From Agarilytica rhodophyticola (lineage in GTDB: Bacteria > Pseudomonadota > Gammaproteobacteria > Pseudomonadales > Cellvibrionaceae), in assembly GCF_002157225.2 (NCBI RefSeq), contig NZ_CP020038.1:4990501-5054500 (forward strand): a stretch of DNA of 64,000 nucleotides, given 5' to 3'. This document shows positions 33,245 to 42,654 of this stretch, piece by piece. Below the pieces are notes generated by a model. It worked only from the letters and a program-made list of their open reading frames with translations. It was not told the DNA's origin and made no database searches. A program made the translations under genes and the position numbers. Positions within the stretch are counted from its first letter, which is position 1; every line of letters starts with the position of its first letter.

Positions 33245-34417
33245 ATGGAAATAAAAAGTAAAAGTTTTTTAAATTTTGATGTAAGTAGAGTTCCTTCACC
33301 CTGCTTTGTTGTGGATGAAGTGGCGATAGAAAACAATCTTAAAAAACTAGCTTACATACAATCACAATCGGGCGCCAAAGTTTTAATGGCGCTCAAGGCT
33401 TTTTCCATGTTTAGCCTAGCACCACTTATTAGCCGCTATTTAATGGGCACTTGTGCAAGTGGTTTGCATGAAGCACAACTTGGGAAAGAAGAGTTTGGCG
33501 GAGAAGTACACACATTTTCTGCCGCTTACACAGAACAAGATCTAACTGAAATTTTGGCTATCTCCGATCATGTCGTATTCAATTCTTATCATCAGTGGCA
33601 AAGGTTTCAACCTATAATTGAAACGGCGAAACAACAACGTCCGCAATTAAAATTTGGTTTACGTGTTAATCCTTTACACTCAGAAGGCACAACACCTATT
33701 TACGACCCTTGCGCCCCTGGCTCACGTTTAGGTATTCCAGTCGACCAGTTTGACAGTATAAACTTGGATGGGATTAGCGGCTTACACTTTCATACTTTAT
33801 GCCAGCAAAACTATGAACCGCTGGCAAGAACACTAGATGTTATAGAAGAGCGCTTTGCTAGCCAGCTAAAAACTCTGGAGTGGATTAACTTTGGTGGTGG
33901 TCATCACATCTCTGATGATAGCTATAATGTTGAAGGACTCATAAAACGTATTCAAGAGATTAAACATCGCTATAATTTACAGGTTTATTTGGAGCCTGGA
34001 GAAGCCATTGCTATAAATACAGGCATTTTAGTTAGTGAAGTGCTAGACATTACTCACAACAGCTTAGACCTTGCCATATTAGACACTTCGGCGACCTGCC
34101 ATATGCCAGATACGCTAGAAATGCCTTATCATGCGCATATTTTAGGCTCAGGTATTAAAGGTGAAAAACAACATAACTATCGTTTAGGTGGGCAAACGTG
34201 TTTAGCTGGAGATGTAATGGGCGATTATAGCTTTAATCAACCGTTAGAAATCGGACAACGCCTGATGTTTGACGATATGTCTCACTATACTATGGTAAAA
34301 ACTTCAACCTTCAACGGTATAAATTTGCCTTCCATTGCCATTTGGAATTCACAGACAGATGACATAAGAATGATCAAAAAATTTGGCTACCAAGATTTTA
34401 AGTCTCGTTTGTCCTAG
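33245..34417 (+). CDS. nspC: Carboxynorspermidine/carboxyspermidine decarboxylase
   Basis: 390-residue fold III PLP decarboxylase. PLP Lys is in KVLMALKAFSMF (about residue 46). The substrate-side motif LHFHTLCQQ and the phosphate loop WINFGGGHHI are present, and the C-terminal DDMSHYTMVKTSTFNG is typical of NspC. It removes CO2 from carboxyspermidine to give spermidine. It is the last gene of the speA operon, with 16 bases to the previous gene. Its stop is embedded in an AGaGCCTGTTaAtAtTA motif, a decayed copy of the recurrent repeat. Confidence 0.93.
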   Translation: MEIKSKSFLNFDVSRVPSPCFVVDEVAIENNLKKLAYIQSQSGAKVLMALKAFSMFSLAPLISRYLMGTCASGLHEAQLGKEEFGGEVHTFSAAYTEQDLTEILAISDHVVFNSYHQWQRFQPIIETAKQQRPQLKFGLRVNPLHSEGTTPIYDPCAPGSRLGIPVDQFDSINLDGISGLHFHTLCQQNYEPLARTLDVIEERFASQLKTLEWINFGGGHHISDDSYNVEGLIKRIQEIKHRYNLQVYLEPGEAIAINTGILVSEVLDITHNSLDLAILDTSATCHMPDTLEMPYHAHILGSGIKGEKQHNYRLGGQTCLAGDVMGDYSFNQPLEIGQRLMFDDMSHYTMVKTSTFNGINLPSIAIWNSQTDDIRMIKKFGYQDFKSRLS

Positions 34418-34439
34418 AGCCTGTTAATATTATATGGCG

Positions 34440-35045
34440 TTAATCATTTTGCAAAGATTGTGCGTGTTTTTCCGAGTAAGGGTTGCCGAGGTCTATTGAG
34501 AAATATACACCGTGCAAATCTGCATCTTCAATGGCATCTTTTAATTTTTGATGTACATATGCGTTGATATAGTTGTCAAACGACGTGCGGAAAATCATAA
34601 AGTCACCAACACGATTTTTATCAAAGGCAACATTACGCACATCGCCATATTCATTTTTAAGGCTCAGCTTTTTGTCTAGTCCATCGACAGATTCAGCGAC
34701 ACTAAGCGTATTAAATATATAGCCTTTACCATTCTCATATACCACAGGCAAAAACTCACCATCATTTTTAAGCAAATCTTTTAACGCATCATAGGCTTTA
34801 GGATTGAGGAACAAACGCCCATAATGATTACTGATATCAGGAATTTCTGTACCCGCTGAGGTAGGAGGGTCTTCAAGTCCAAAATTCACTTTAAGGGGGT
34901 CAATGAGTTTTTCTGCATATGGCTTCGGTTGGTAATTGACACTGAATTGATTACGAAGTTTACCAAATACCGTAAACATCTGATCCTGGTCAAAGCCAAG
35001 TGTCGCGAATTTTTCGCTGTTTTCATGGACTGAATAAAGTGTCAT
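34440..35045 (-). CDS. Imm11-like immunity protein
   Basis: 201 residues, acidic and soluble. The centre (residues about 70-130: PDISNHYGRLFLNPKAYDALKDLLKNDGEFLPV..GKGYIFNTL) fits the Imm11/DUF1629 family of immunity proteins found beside polymorphic toxins. Its start overlaps the toxin stop by one base (TAATG), so the two are co-translated. It most likely binds and neutralises the AHH nuclease. Assignment is by family pattern plus position. Confidence 0.75.
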   Translation of the reverse strand: MTLYSVHENSEKFATLGFDQDQMFTVFGKLRNQFSVNYQPKPYAEKLIDPLKVNFGLEDPPTSAGTEIPDISNHYGRLFLNPKAYDALKDLLKNDGEFLPVVYENGKGYIFNTLSVAESVDGLDKKLSLKNEYGDVRNVAFDKNRVGDFMIFRTSFDNYINAYVHQKLKDAIEDADLHGVYFSIDLGNPYSEKHAQSLQND

Positions 35046-35650
35046 TATCTAACCTTTTGTTGACGCATTTCCAATAATATTTCAGGAGGTATTGTTCCTT
35101 TCTGTAAATTAGAGCGTATAAGCTTCAGTTGATTGCTTAAATCTTCTATTGTTTTAGTAAGATTAAAACTTATTCGCCCATTCATCCAGCGATAGCATGA
35201 TTTTCTATGGATACGGCTATGTGGAACTGCGTTTCGTAACCAGTGAGGCATATGTTTCCTAGCGGCAGTATTTGCGGGTAGGTAGCAACCATTACGTGGA
35301 TCATCTTTACGCATCATGACCGAGGCCATTACTGCACGTAATGTTGCAGAATCTTTATGTATACCTGCAATCATCGCATGGCAATGACAGTACTCATTGG
35401 GTCTGCTATCTCCAGCAGCTTCCATAAATTTAGATAACCTTTCACTATCATGTTGTTCTAACATAAGTTCTTGTTCATTCATACCTAACGCACCAAGACG
35501 ATATTGCTCAATTTGATCTTGAACAGAGGCTTGTGTTCGCACGAAGTTTAAATCCGCAATAGTAGGGTTATCTAATCGGGCGTAAGCATCAATTGCCCGA
35601 TCTAGCCGATTTTGTTCATATACTTTGAGTGTTTTAGGAGGTACAGCCAT
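35045..35650 (-). CDS. AHH-family nuclease toxin, stand-alone
   Basis: 201 residues. The N-terminal helical part (about 1-85) has no secretion signal or delivery domain. The C-terminal domain (about 88-165) carries the AHH HNH-like nuclease pattern: CHCHAMIAG, then ATLRAVMASV, DPRNGCYLPANTAARKHMP and AVPHSRIHRKSCYRWMN. The family uses a His finger with a metal ion to cut DNA or RNA. Such domains usually sit at the end of large exported toxins; here the gene is small, so it may be delivered by a separate system or be an orphan module. It overlaps the Imm11-like gene by one base. Confidence 0.78.
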   Translation of the reverse strand: MAVPPKTLKVYEQNRLDRAIDAYARLDNPTIADLNFVRTQASVQDQIEQYRLGALGMNEQELMLEQHDSERLSKFMEAAGDSRPNEYCHCHAMIAGIHKDSATLRAVMASVMMRKDDPRNGCYLPANTAARKHMPHWLRNAVPHSRIHRKSCYRWMNGRISFNLTKTIEDLSNQLKLIRSNLQKGTIPPEILLEMRQQKVR

Positions 35651-35779
35651 GTATAAACCTTATTTTAGTAAAAAAAGCTATTCTATGGCGTTTTGTTGTA
35701 CGTCTTTGTGTTCTACATTCCGCTTTTAGTCTATTGACAGGTAAAATACGATATTGACATTAAAAAACCTTTTTCAAAT

Positions 35780-38620
35780 CTATCCATTTTTATCTTCCAG
35801 TTTTTTTACCAACACGACCCAATCCCGATCAACATTAGAAGGGGGCTGACCAACATCAACTTGGCCACCTGCTGATACTATTTTACGAGACCCTTGTTGT
35901 AACTCACCTCCGTGTAAAGGATCAAACCACTGAACTGTAAATTCGCCATGAGATGCACTCATATCTAATTTGGTTGATAGGACTTTAGGCAAATAAACCG
36001 CATAGATTTCCCCTTTTTTCGCCAACACATATGCATCTTCTTGATCAGCTAATTCATTTGCCGCCTGCATTGACCAGTAAGGTAAATGTTCTTCAAAAAA
36101 GACACGTGCATGATTAGTGATAGTCCATAGGCGGTCTCGCAGACGCCAGTCCTCCGACGTTAAATCTGTGGCTTGGTGTTTTGCACCAAAATACCATTCA
36201 ACTCCGGCACCGCCACCCATTAAAGTGCCCCATAAAGCGTAGCGTCGTAATGTATTATGATTTGGATCTTTACTATCGGGTAAGGCGCCATCTTGCCACA
36301 CACCAATTTCATCCATAGTAATTAACCATTTTCTGTTAGCTTTGCTAGACGCCTTAAACCATCGTTGAATCTCTGCATTGACCGTCTCACGTTTTTCCAC
36401 CTGAAATGACAAGCCATCTAGTGGCTGGTGTCCAAGTTGTGGAGATAAAATTTCATCCTTAGCTTCAGGTGTTGAATGAGTATGGAGTAGCACCGGGTGT
36501 TGATAAGGATCATGTTTTTTTAAATAACTCGACATTGCTTTGCGTTGCTGGTGAGTTTGAGCAATAGGAGACCATTCTGCTGGGCCGTTTTCTTCTCCCA
36601 AATTCCAAACTAAAGCAGGATGATGAGCAAAACGTGCAATTAACTCATTAAAATAAAGCTTTCGCTGCGGGCCTGTATCACCATCATCAAACAGGCGCTC
36701 ATTCTCGGTTTCTTGGATCACCATATGCAGTAAAATTCCCTTTGCTTGCATATGGGAAAATACCATATCCCACTGTTCGAGCTTACTAACATCAAAGCGG
36801 CTGAAATCTTTGTGATTGATAAATGGCCACACATCTTTTCCATCGCCATTTATATTCATGGTCAGAAAATAATGAGAATTCATCCCCTTAGAGGCAAGAT
36901 AATTATAAGCACCAAAAATATTTTTCCCTTTGCCGTCCTGCCATGTGGGATCACCTAATTGCCAATCTTGTGCATGTGCTTGCAAACGGTGTAATTCACT
37001 TCCTGCAGAAGCTTCTCCATCGCGCTCATTTTGACCATGCCTATAGGTGCCATCAAACTCAAAAAAACCAAACATATTTTCCGGGCTATTAGCACCCGCT
37101 TTTATCCAATATGTATTAGAGTTGCGAAAGCGAAAATATGCACCATCAGCCGTTAAAAAGCCATTAGCGCGAAAATCAGGCGCTTCTTTATCTGTATCGA
37201 CAACGAGGAATGTTCCTGTGCTATTTGTAATGGGAATAGACTGCGCATCAGCGATATCTCCAGCATCGAGAATTGCAATATTCTTACCTTTCCTCAGTAC
37301 CGCAGAATAGCTCCACTCACCTTTAACATCAGGGGTGAAATGCACACGCCAAACATTACCTTTATCGGCTCCAGTATTAGCAGCGTTTCCATCTGCTGCA
37401 AAAAATCCGCGCACAGAGTGTTTACTTTTTGAGTTTTTAAATTCCACATCTAAGCGATAGTTTGTAAAAGGATTTTCTTCATCTGTTTCCGCAACAGCCG
37501 GCCCCGTAAAATCAACAGTAATAGTATGCCAATTTTGTGTGATGGTTGTATCTGTGTCGTTTTCCTGAGCTGCCTTAGAAGTGGTATTAATATCCGGTAG
37601 CTTTAAACGCTCAATCGTTGGCAACTCTGGGCCGCCACCACGGTTGGCAGAACCGGAGGCCATATAGAGATAACCATTGGCCTGCGCTAAACCAGTACCG
37701 TGTCGTCCTTTTAATGCATTTGGCCAACGGCGCCACTTTTGTGTTACCACATTAAAACTATCCACTTCAGCGTGAGCAGCTTCTTGCGTATGACTTTCAC
37801 CACCGGCGACAATGATTTCATCACCCCAGGCAAATAACATATTACCAGCTCTCAATGTAGGTAAAGCCAAGTCCTGTTTGACCACATCCCACTGTTGTTT
37901 TTTAAGATCAAAAACTTCGCCATACTTCACTAGTAATTCAAGTACCTGATTGGTTCTTTGCCGACTAGTGCGACCACCGAAGACATACAACTTGTCATTG
38001 AGTACTGTTGCCTGCACATGATCGCGAGCAAAAGTTGCATCGGGGAGCACCTTCCACTCCCCTGTCTCAGGGTTGTACTCATCAAGCCAAGGCTTATAAC
38101 CGTCAATATGGCCATTAGTTATGCCACCCACCAGATATATTTTGTCGTTATACACAACTGCACCTGCCCCACCACGGCGGCGAGCTTGTGGAATTTCATG
38201 CACATTGGTGTAGGTATCTGTATTAGGGTCATACTTAATAACGTGTGTTAGTGGCGATTCTTTAGGGTAACCTCCCGTCATAGCGCCAACAATATAGATA
38301 GCATCTCCCAAAGAGACCGCCTGAAAGTGATGTAACTCTAATGGGGGCTTAGATTTTTGAACCCATGTATTGTTGCTAGGGTCAAAGACATTGGTAGGAT
38401 TAATTCGTCTACCACCTATCAAGTACATTAGGCCGTTATGCTCGACAAATGAAGCCTCATGCCTTGCGGTAGGCGTCCCTTGAGTTGTTACTAACTCCCA
38501 TTGCCAGTTTTCCCCCTCTTTATCAATATTCTCTTTAGGTTGACAAGCCTGCAATAGCAGTAAAGTGTTGATAAATATAGTTAACCTTAGTATATGGACA
38601 GATTTAATAATTATCGACAT
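35780..38620 (-). CDS. Lipoprotein with kelch propeller, DUF5060 and glycosidase-like barrel
   Basis: 946 residues. A lipobox LLLLQAC places Cys at about residue 26, so it is an outer-membrane or periplasmic lipoprotein. Residues about 40-340 form a kelch-type propeller (repeats such as GLMYLIGGRRIN, DKLYVFGGRT, DEIIVAGGES). A DUF5060 beta domain follows (WHTITVDFTGPAV, about 363-480), then a TIM-barrel glycosidase-like domain (NTYWIKAGANSPENMFG..VWNLGEENGP..LITMDEIGVW), then a C-terminal beta domain like the putative collagen-binding domain. Glu residues in LGEEN and MDEIG are likely catalytic. Polysaccharide degradation is the natural reading, but substrate is unknown. Confidence 0.82.
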   Translation of the reverse strand: MSIIIKSVHILRLTIFINTLLLLQACQPKENIDKEGENWQWELVTTQGTPTARHEASFVEHNGLMYLIGGRRINPTNVFDPSNNTWVQKSKPPLELHHFQAVSLGDAIYIVGAMTGGYPKESPLTHVIKYDPNTDTYTNVHEIPQARRRGGAGAVVYNDKIYLVGGITNGHIDGYKPWLDEYNPETGEWKVLPDATFARDHVQATVLNDKLYVFGGRTSRQRTNQVLELLVKYGEVFDLKKQQWDVVKQDLALPTLRAGNMLFAWGDEIIVAGGESHTQEAAHAEVDSFNVVTQKWRRWPNALKGRHGTGLAQANGYLYMASGSANRGGGPELPTIERLKLPDINTTSKAAQENDTDTTITQNWHTITVDFTGPAVAETDEENPFTNYRLDVEFKNSKSKHSVRGFFAADGNAANTGADKGNVWRVHFTPDVKGEWSYSAVLRKGKNIAILDAGDIADAQSIPITNSTGTFLVVDTDKEAPDFRANGFLTADGAYFRFRNSNTYWIKAGANSPENMFGFFEFDGTYRHGQNERDGEASAGSELHRLQAHAQDWQLGDPTWQDGKGKNIFGAYNYLASKGMNSHYFLTMNINGDGKDVWPFINHKDFSRFDVSKLEQWDMVFSHMQAKGILLHMVIQETENERLFDDGDTGPQRKLYFNELIARFAHHPALVWNLGEENGPAEWSPIAQTHQQRKAMSSYLKKHDPYQHPVLLHTHSTPEAKDEILSPQLGHQPLDGLSFQVEKRETVNAEIQRWFKASSKANRKWLITMDEIGVWQDGALPDSKDPNHNTLRRYALWGTLMGGGAGVEWYFGAKHQATDLTSEDWRLRDRLWTITNHARVFFEEHLPYWSMQAANELADQEDAYVLAKKGEIYAVYLPKVLSTKLDMSASHGEFTVQWFDPLHGGELQQGSRKIVSAGGQVDVGQPPSNVDRDWVVLVKKLEDKNG

Positions 38621-39032
38621 AGGATTTATTTTTTAAGTTATTGTTGCGTTGACGTTATTCAAGCATTTAGATCAAAAATTATAATGTCATACCAATAAAA
38701 ATTGGTCCCCAAAAAACAATTTAACAGAAAAGCGGTTAAATGGCATTATTTTTTTGTCAGCAGAATTATTCTATTTACTTATATGTCACCCTACGCACAG
38801 CCACTAGTTAAACCTTCAACACACCTGCTGTCATTACCCAATAGTAGCCGATATGCATAATGTTTTTATGTAATTATAAAATGTATTTGAAGGTTGGAAA
38901 TATATTAAACGTCAAGAAATTATTTGGGGTGCAGCTAGAGTTCTCATAAAATACTACTTGTTTACGATCTACGAACTTAATTTATTTTTTCAAGACATAA
39001 AAGTACATGTGCAATCAGTTGAGAACTTAAAT
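38621..39032. other. Intergenic region with shared GGGGTGCAGCTA motif
   Basis: Divergent promoter region between the kelch lipoprotein gene and the Pro-rich gene. The only standout is the string GGGGTGCAGCTA at 38926-38937, which occurs again in similar AT-rich context at 42442-42453. Confidence 0.35.
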
Positions 39033-39287
39033 ATGAGAACAAGTCGTTATGGAAGTAGCAGCACAGCTGCAAGAAGTTCAAGTTCCAGTAAACACAGAAA
39101 ACATAAGACGCATAAAAGAGCAAGCTCAGCTCCTGCAGTTATGACACATCCTAAATCGAGCAAAAGGCCTCCGCTATACCCCAAACCAGCGCCACCACCG
39201 CTCCCCCCAAAACCAGAAAGTATTAGGGATGAATTATTACCGGTACTGCCGCCAAAACCAAAACACTTGCGCAGAGCCAGGCGCTAA
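39033..39287 (+). CDS. Small Ser-, Lys- and Pro-rich protein
   Basis: 84 residues from the ATG at 39033 (GAGA upstream; the frame is open 25 codons further). The N-terminal half is Ser/Lys/His-rich (SSSTAARSSSSSKHRKHK), the C-terminal half is Pro-rich with PPPLPPKP and LPPKPK, ending in RRARR. There is no membrane segment or signal peptide. PPLPPKP matches the class II SH3-ligand pattern of eukaryotes. I recognise no family. It may be a nucleic-acid-binding or secreted low-complexity protein, or a chance frame. Confidence 0.45.
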   Translation: MRTSRYGSSSTAARSSSSSKHRKHKTHKRASSAPAVMTHPKSSKRPPLYPKPAPPPLPPKPESIRDELLPVLPPKPKHLRRARR

Positions 39288-39346
39288 ACAAGGCAAGCAC
39301 AGATAAATAATAAGCGTAGCGTTGGTGAATATCGTCTGGCAACCAT

Positions 39347-39381
39347 AAAAAAAGGCCTCCCCGTTTCCGAGAAGGCCTTAA
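39347..39381 (-). terminator. Intrinsic terminator of the beta-helix lipoprotein gene
   Basis: On the minus strand: stem with AAGGCCT and AGGCCTT arms, G-rich top, then a run of T. It lies 25 bases after the stop of the gene ending at 39406. Confidence 0.85.
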
Positions 39382-39405
39382 GTCACTTACCTCAAATGAA
39401 ATCTA

Positions 39406-42366
39406 TTAAGGTGCAGCAGGCACTGGTGCAGGAACAGCAAAGCCTTGGCCTGCACCTGTTTGTATTGTCCAACCATCAAATTGACGATTCATTAATGAAG
39501 TGCGAGAACCACTGCGCACGGAGCCTATATGGGTAAGATCATAACCACCTGTATCACCAGCCACATCGGCACTGAAGGCGCTGCTATCATTTAGGAATGG
39601 GGCAAATCCAATATCCGCTGTATCTGTATTGCCGTCATTATTAGTATCACCATCGTTAAAACCATTTAATGCTGCTGAATCAGCGGCTAAGCCATTAGTT
39701 AAACTACCGATGGTGAATAGATACCAACCTGAAGTAAAGGCACGTGGTGCATTTTCGCCAGTGAAAGTTATAGGGTTGGTAGCACCATTGTAATAGCGCA
39801 AACCATCACCATTACCAATACCTTGGATGGAATCTGGTAGGCCTTGTGACCCAGCACGAACTACAGCAAAATTACTATTAGCACCAGCTTCGTTAGCACA
39901 GTGAATACCATCAAGATAAACAGGGCCTGGAATAGTCGCATCAAAAGCACTTAAGTCCGCCGCTTCATCAGCTTCATAGCAACCGTTACGGAAATTAGCA
40001 ATTAGTATATTAGCAAAACGCGCTTGATCAGTATTATCGGCAAATAGAATTCCGAATTCACCCGCTGCTGTATCGGCAGAAGCATCAACACTAGCCCCAT
40101 CACGTCCAACAAGGGTAGCATTGACGATACGAGGATTGGAATCACCTGCGACAGTTTCGCTGGCATAAATCCCAGAGCGGCCTGTGCTGGGACGATGAAT
40201 TACCATAAGGTCTTTAATAAGGCCACTAAAGTCACGATACCAGATGCCATCGCGAGTAGCGCCAGTAACAAGAATCCAACTTAAACGCGGACTACCATTT
40301 TGAATACGAATACCGTCGCGCGCCGAGTCATGTGATTGAACAAAGGTAAGACGAGTATTTTCATCTACCGAATTTAATACAATATTATCTTGATAGGTGG
40401 TACCTGCTACCATGGTTGCTGCACCCGCTTCGGCAACAACAACATAATCTAAAAGATTATCGCCAGTGCCGCGAATAAACAAACCTCCCCATTCACCTGT
40501 GCCGTTCATATCACTATCATCCGAGAGAAAACGAACAGGGCTCGCCGCAGTACCATTAGCTTGTATACCCGAACCTGGGTAAACAAAAAGGTGATCCACA
40601 GCATCGACATTATCACCATAAATATTAGTGCCTGCCGCAATTGTTAAGGTCGCTGTATTGCTATCATCTCCCACCTGTAGCAAACCTTCTAACTCCCAGA
40701 TAACGGAGCCGTCGATACTTGCATCAGCGGTTAAGGTACCACTTAGCTGGCAGCGATTACGGCCATTAACTGTCATTAGCGACGTCGGCGTTAAATTACC
40801 AACAGCAGGACAAGTGGAAGCCACAGGTGCTTCAGCGCTAGGTGCGATAACATTGCTATTAGGTACGGCGAAACCTTCACCTGCACCGGTGGCAACCGTC
40901 CACCCATTAAATTGGGCACTGCTGGCATCGCTGCCACTTCTTACTGCACCAATATGCGTGAGATCATACCCCCCCGTATCAGCAGCCACATCAGTATTAA
41001 AATCATTGGCACCTGCCACGCCTAAGAAAGGCGTCGCTCCCACGTCATCAGCATTAACATTGCCATCGTTATTAGTATCGCCATCATTAAAAGCATTTAA
41101 TGAGTTGGCATCAGCAGCTAAGCCATTAGGAATAATACCCAACTGGAAAAGATACCAGCCAGCAGTAAAGAGTCGGTCTGTAGTTTCACCGGTAAATGTC
41201 ACAGGGTTAGTGGCACCATTGTAATACCTAAAACCATCACCATTACCAATTCCCTGTACTGTGAGACCGTTGGTATTTTCTCTTAGTACTGCAAAATTGG
41301 GGTTAGCACCAGCTTCGTTAGCACAATGAATACCGTCAAGGTAGCCAAGGTTGCCGCCCATTGTCGAGGGGATATTGCTGAGATTGGCATCGGCAGAAGT
41401 TTCATAACAACCGTTGCGGAAATTAGCAATTAAAATATTGGCAAAGCGTCCTTCGTCAGTATTATCGGCAAACAAAATACCAAATTCACGAGCGGCAGTA
41501 TCTGCGCTAGCATCAACACTAGCGCCATCGCGCCCTACTAATGTTGCATTGACAATACGAGGATTAAAACTTGTTGTGGCGCTACTTTCGCTAGTATAAA
41601 TACCGGCACGCCCTGTGGTAGGTCGGTGAATTACCATAAGGTCTTTAATTAAACCGTTAAAGTCCCGATACCAAATGCCATCACGAGTAGCACCGGTAAC
41701 CAGGATCCAGCTCAATCTAGGATTACCATTTTGAATACGAATACCATCCCGCGCAGAGTCATGAGATTGAACAAAGGTAAGACGAGTATTTTGGGTCACA
41801 GAATTTAATACAATATTGTCCATATAGGTGGTGCCTGCTACATCTACAGCAGCACCGGCTTCAGCAACTACTACATAATCAAGTAAATTCTCCCCATCAC
41901 CACGAATAAATATACCTCCCCACTCGCCACTGCCATTGACATCATCATCATCGGATAAAAAGCGCACTGGGTTTGCGCCAGTTCCATTGGCAGAAATTGC
42001 AGATCCTGGATATACAAATACATGATCCACCATGTCGATGTTGTCACCATAAATAGTTGTGCCAGCATCAACAGTTAATGTAGCGCTATTACTATCATCA
42101 CCTATTTGTAAAAGTCCCTCTAGTTCCCAATCCGTGTTATTAGTGTTACTAAGCGTCCCGTCTGAAGTAAGTACCCCACTAATCTGACAGCGGTTACGGC
42201 CATCTTGCACGGCCAAGGCCATGGGAGTGAGATTGCCAATGGTTGTAGGGCAAGAAGAGATTGTGGGTGTAGCAGTGGGCGTGGGTGTCGGGGTAGGATT
42301 ATTATCACTACCACCGCATGCACTGAGAATTAAAGTCGCAACAGCTGCGACAAGTGATTTATTCAT
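39406..42366 (-). CDS. Large duplicated beta-helix surface lipoprotein
   Basis: 986 residues. The N-terminus ends in LILSACGG, a lipobox, followed by a Pro/Thr linker. The body is two copies of one ~450-residue module (about 39-510 and 517-980) that keep long identical stretches, e.g. RDGIRIQNG, SWILVTGATRDGIWYRD and RFANILIANFRNGCYE. Each module reads as a right-handed beta-helix (ATLTVDAGTTIYGD, EWGGIFIRG) and ends with a Ca-binding-like DGDTNNDGN loop, dockerin-like. It is likely exposed on the outer membrane. A clear terminator follows. Function unknown; the duplication is also visible in the DNA. Confidence 0.85.
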   Translation of the reverse strand: MNKSLVAAVATLILSACGGSDNNPTPTPTPTATPTISSCPTTIGNLTPMALAVQDGRNRCQISGVLTSDGTLSNTNNTDWELEGLLQIGDDSNSATLTVDAGTTIYGDNIDMVDHVFVYPGSAISANGTGANPVRFLSDDDDVNGSGEWGGIFIRGDGENLLDYVVVAEAGAAVDVAGTTYMDNIVLNSVTQNTRLTFVQSHDSARDGIRIQNGNPRLSWILVTGATRDGIWYRDFNGLIKDLMVIHRPTTGRAGIYTSESSATTSFNPRIVNATLVGRDGASVDASADTAAREFGILFADNTDEGRFANILIANFRNGCYETSADANLSNIPSTMGGNLGYLDGIHCANEAGANPNFAVLRENTNGLTVQGIGNGDGFRYYNGATNPVTFTGETTDRLFTAGWYLFQLGIIPNGLAADANSLNAFNDGDTNNDGNVNADDVGATPFLGVAGANDFNTDVAADTGGYDLTHIGAVRSGSDASSAQFNGWTVATGAGEGFAVPNSNVIAPSAEAPVASTCPAVGNLTPTSLMTVNGRNRCQLSGTLTADASIDGSVIWELEGLLQVGDDSNTATLTIAAGTNIYGDNVDAVDHLFVYPGSGIQANGTAASPVRFLSDDSDMNGTGEWGGLFIRGTGDNLLDYVVVAEAGAATMVAGTTYQDNIVLNSVDENTRLTFVQSHDSARDGIRIQNGSPRLSWILVTGATRDGIWYRDFSGLIKDLMVIHRPSTGRSGIYASETVAGDSNPRIVNATLVGRDGASVDASADTAAGEFGILFADNTDQARFANILIANFRNGCYEADEAADLSAFDATIPGPVYLDGIHCANEAGANSNFAVVRAGSQGLPDSIQGIGNGDGLRYYNGATNPITFTGENAPRAFTSGWYLFTIGSLTNGLAADSAALNGFNDGDTNNDGNTDTADIGFAPFLNDSSAFSADVAGDTGGYDLTHIGSVRSGSRTSLMNRQFDGWTIQTGAGQGFAVPAPVPAAP

Positions 42367-42654
42367 GCTGAGTAAGCTCCGATAGTAATCGTTTAGTTAG
42401 AGTTTTTTATAACAAGTAGATGTACGCTTAGGAATTAATTAGGGGTGCAGCTAAAAGAAAATATTTTTTATATTTTTCAAAAAGGTCAAGCCAAAATTCA
42501 AACCAATTTCGGATATACTGAGTAACAAACAAAATAGTTGCACTTTTTATTAATATTTTGAAAAAAGTCTGAGTTACACTTTTAATTCCTTCAGATATTT
42601 ATAGACAATAAATGATAAAAGGAACAATAAGTAATAGTTGGTTTGAAGCACGAG
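42367..42654. other. Intergenic region upstream of the beta-helix gene
   Basis: AT-rich, no gene. Contains GGGGTGCAGCTA at 42442-42453, shared with 38926-38937. Confidence 0.35.

Noticed and set aside
40628-41224. 198-codon plus-strand frame inside the beta-helix gene
   Set aside because: Antisense to a clearly real lipoprotein gene and contains no domain.
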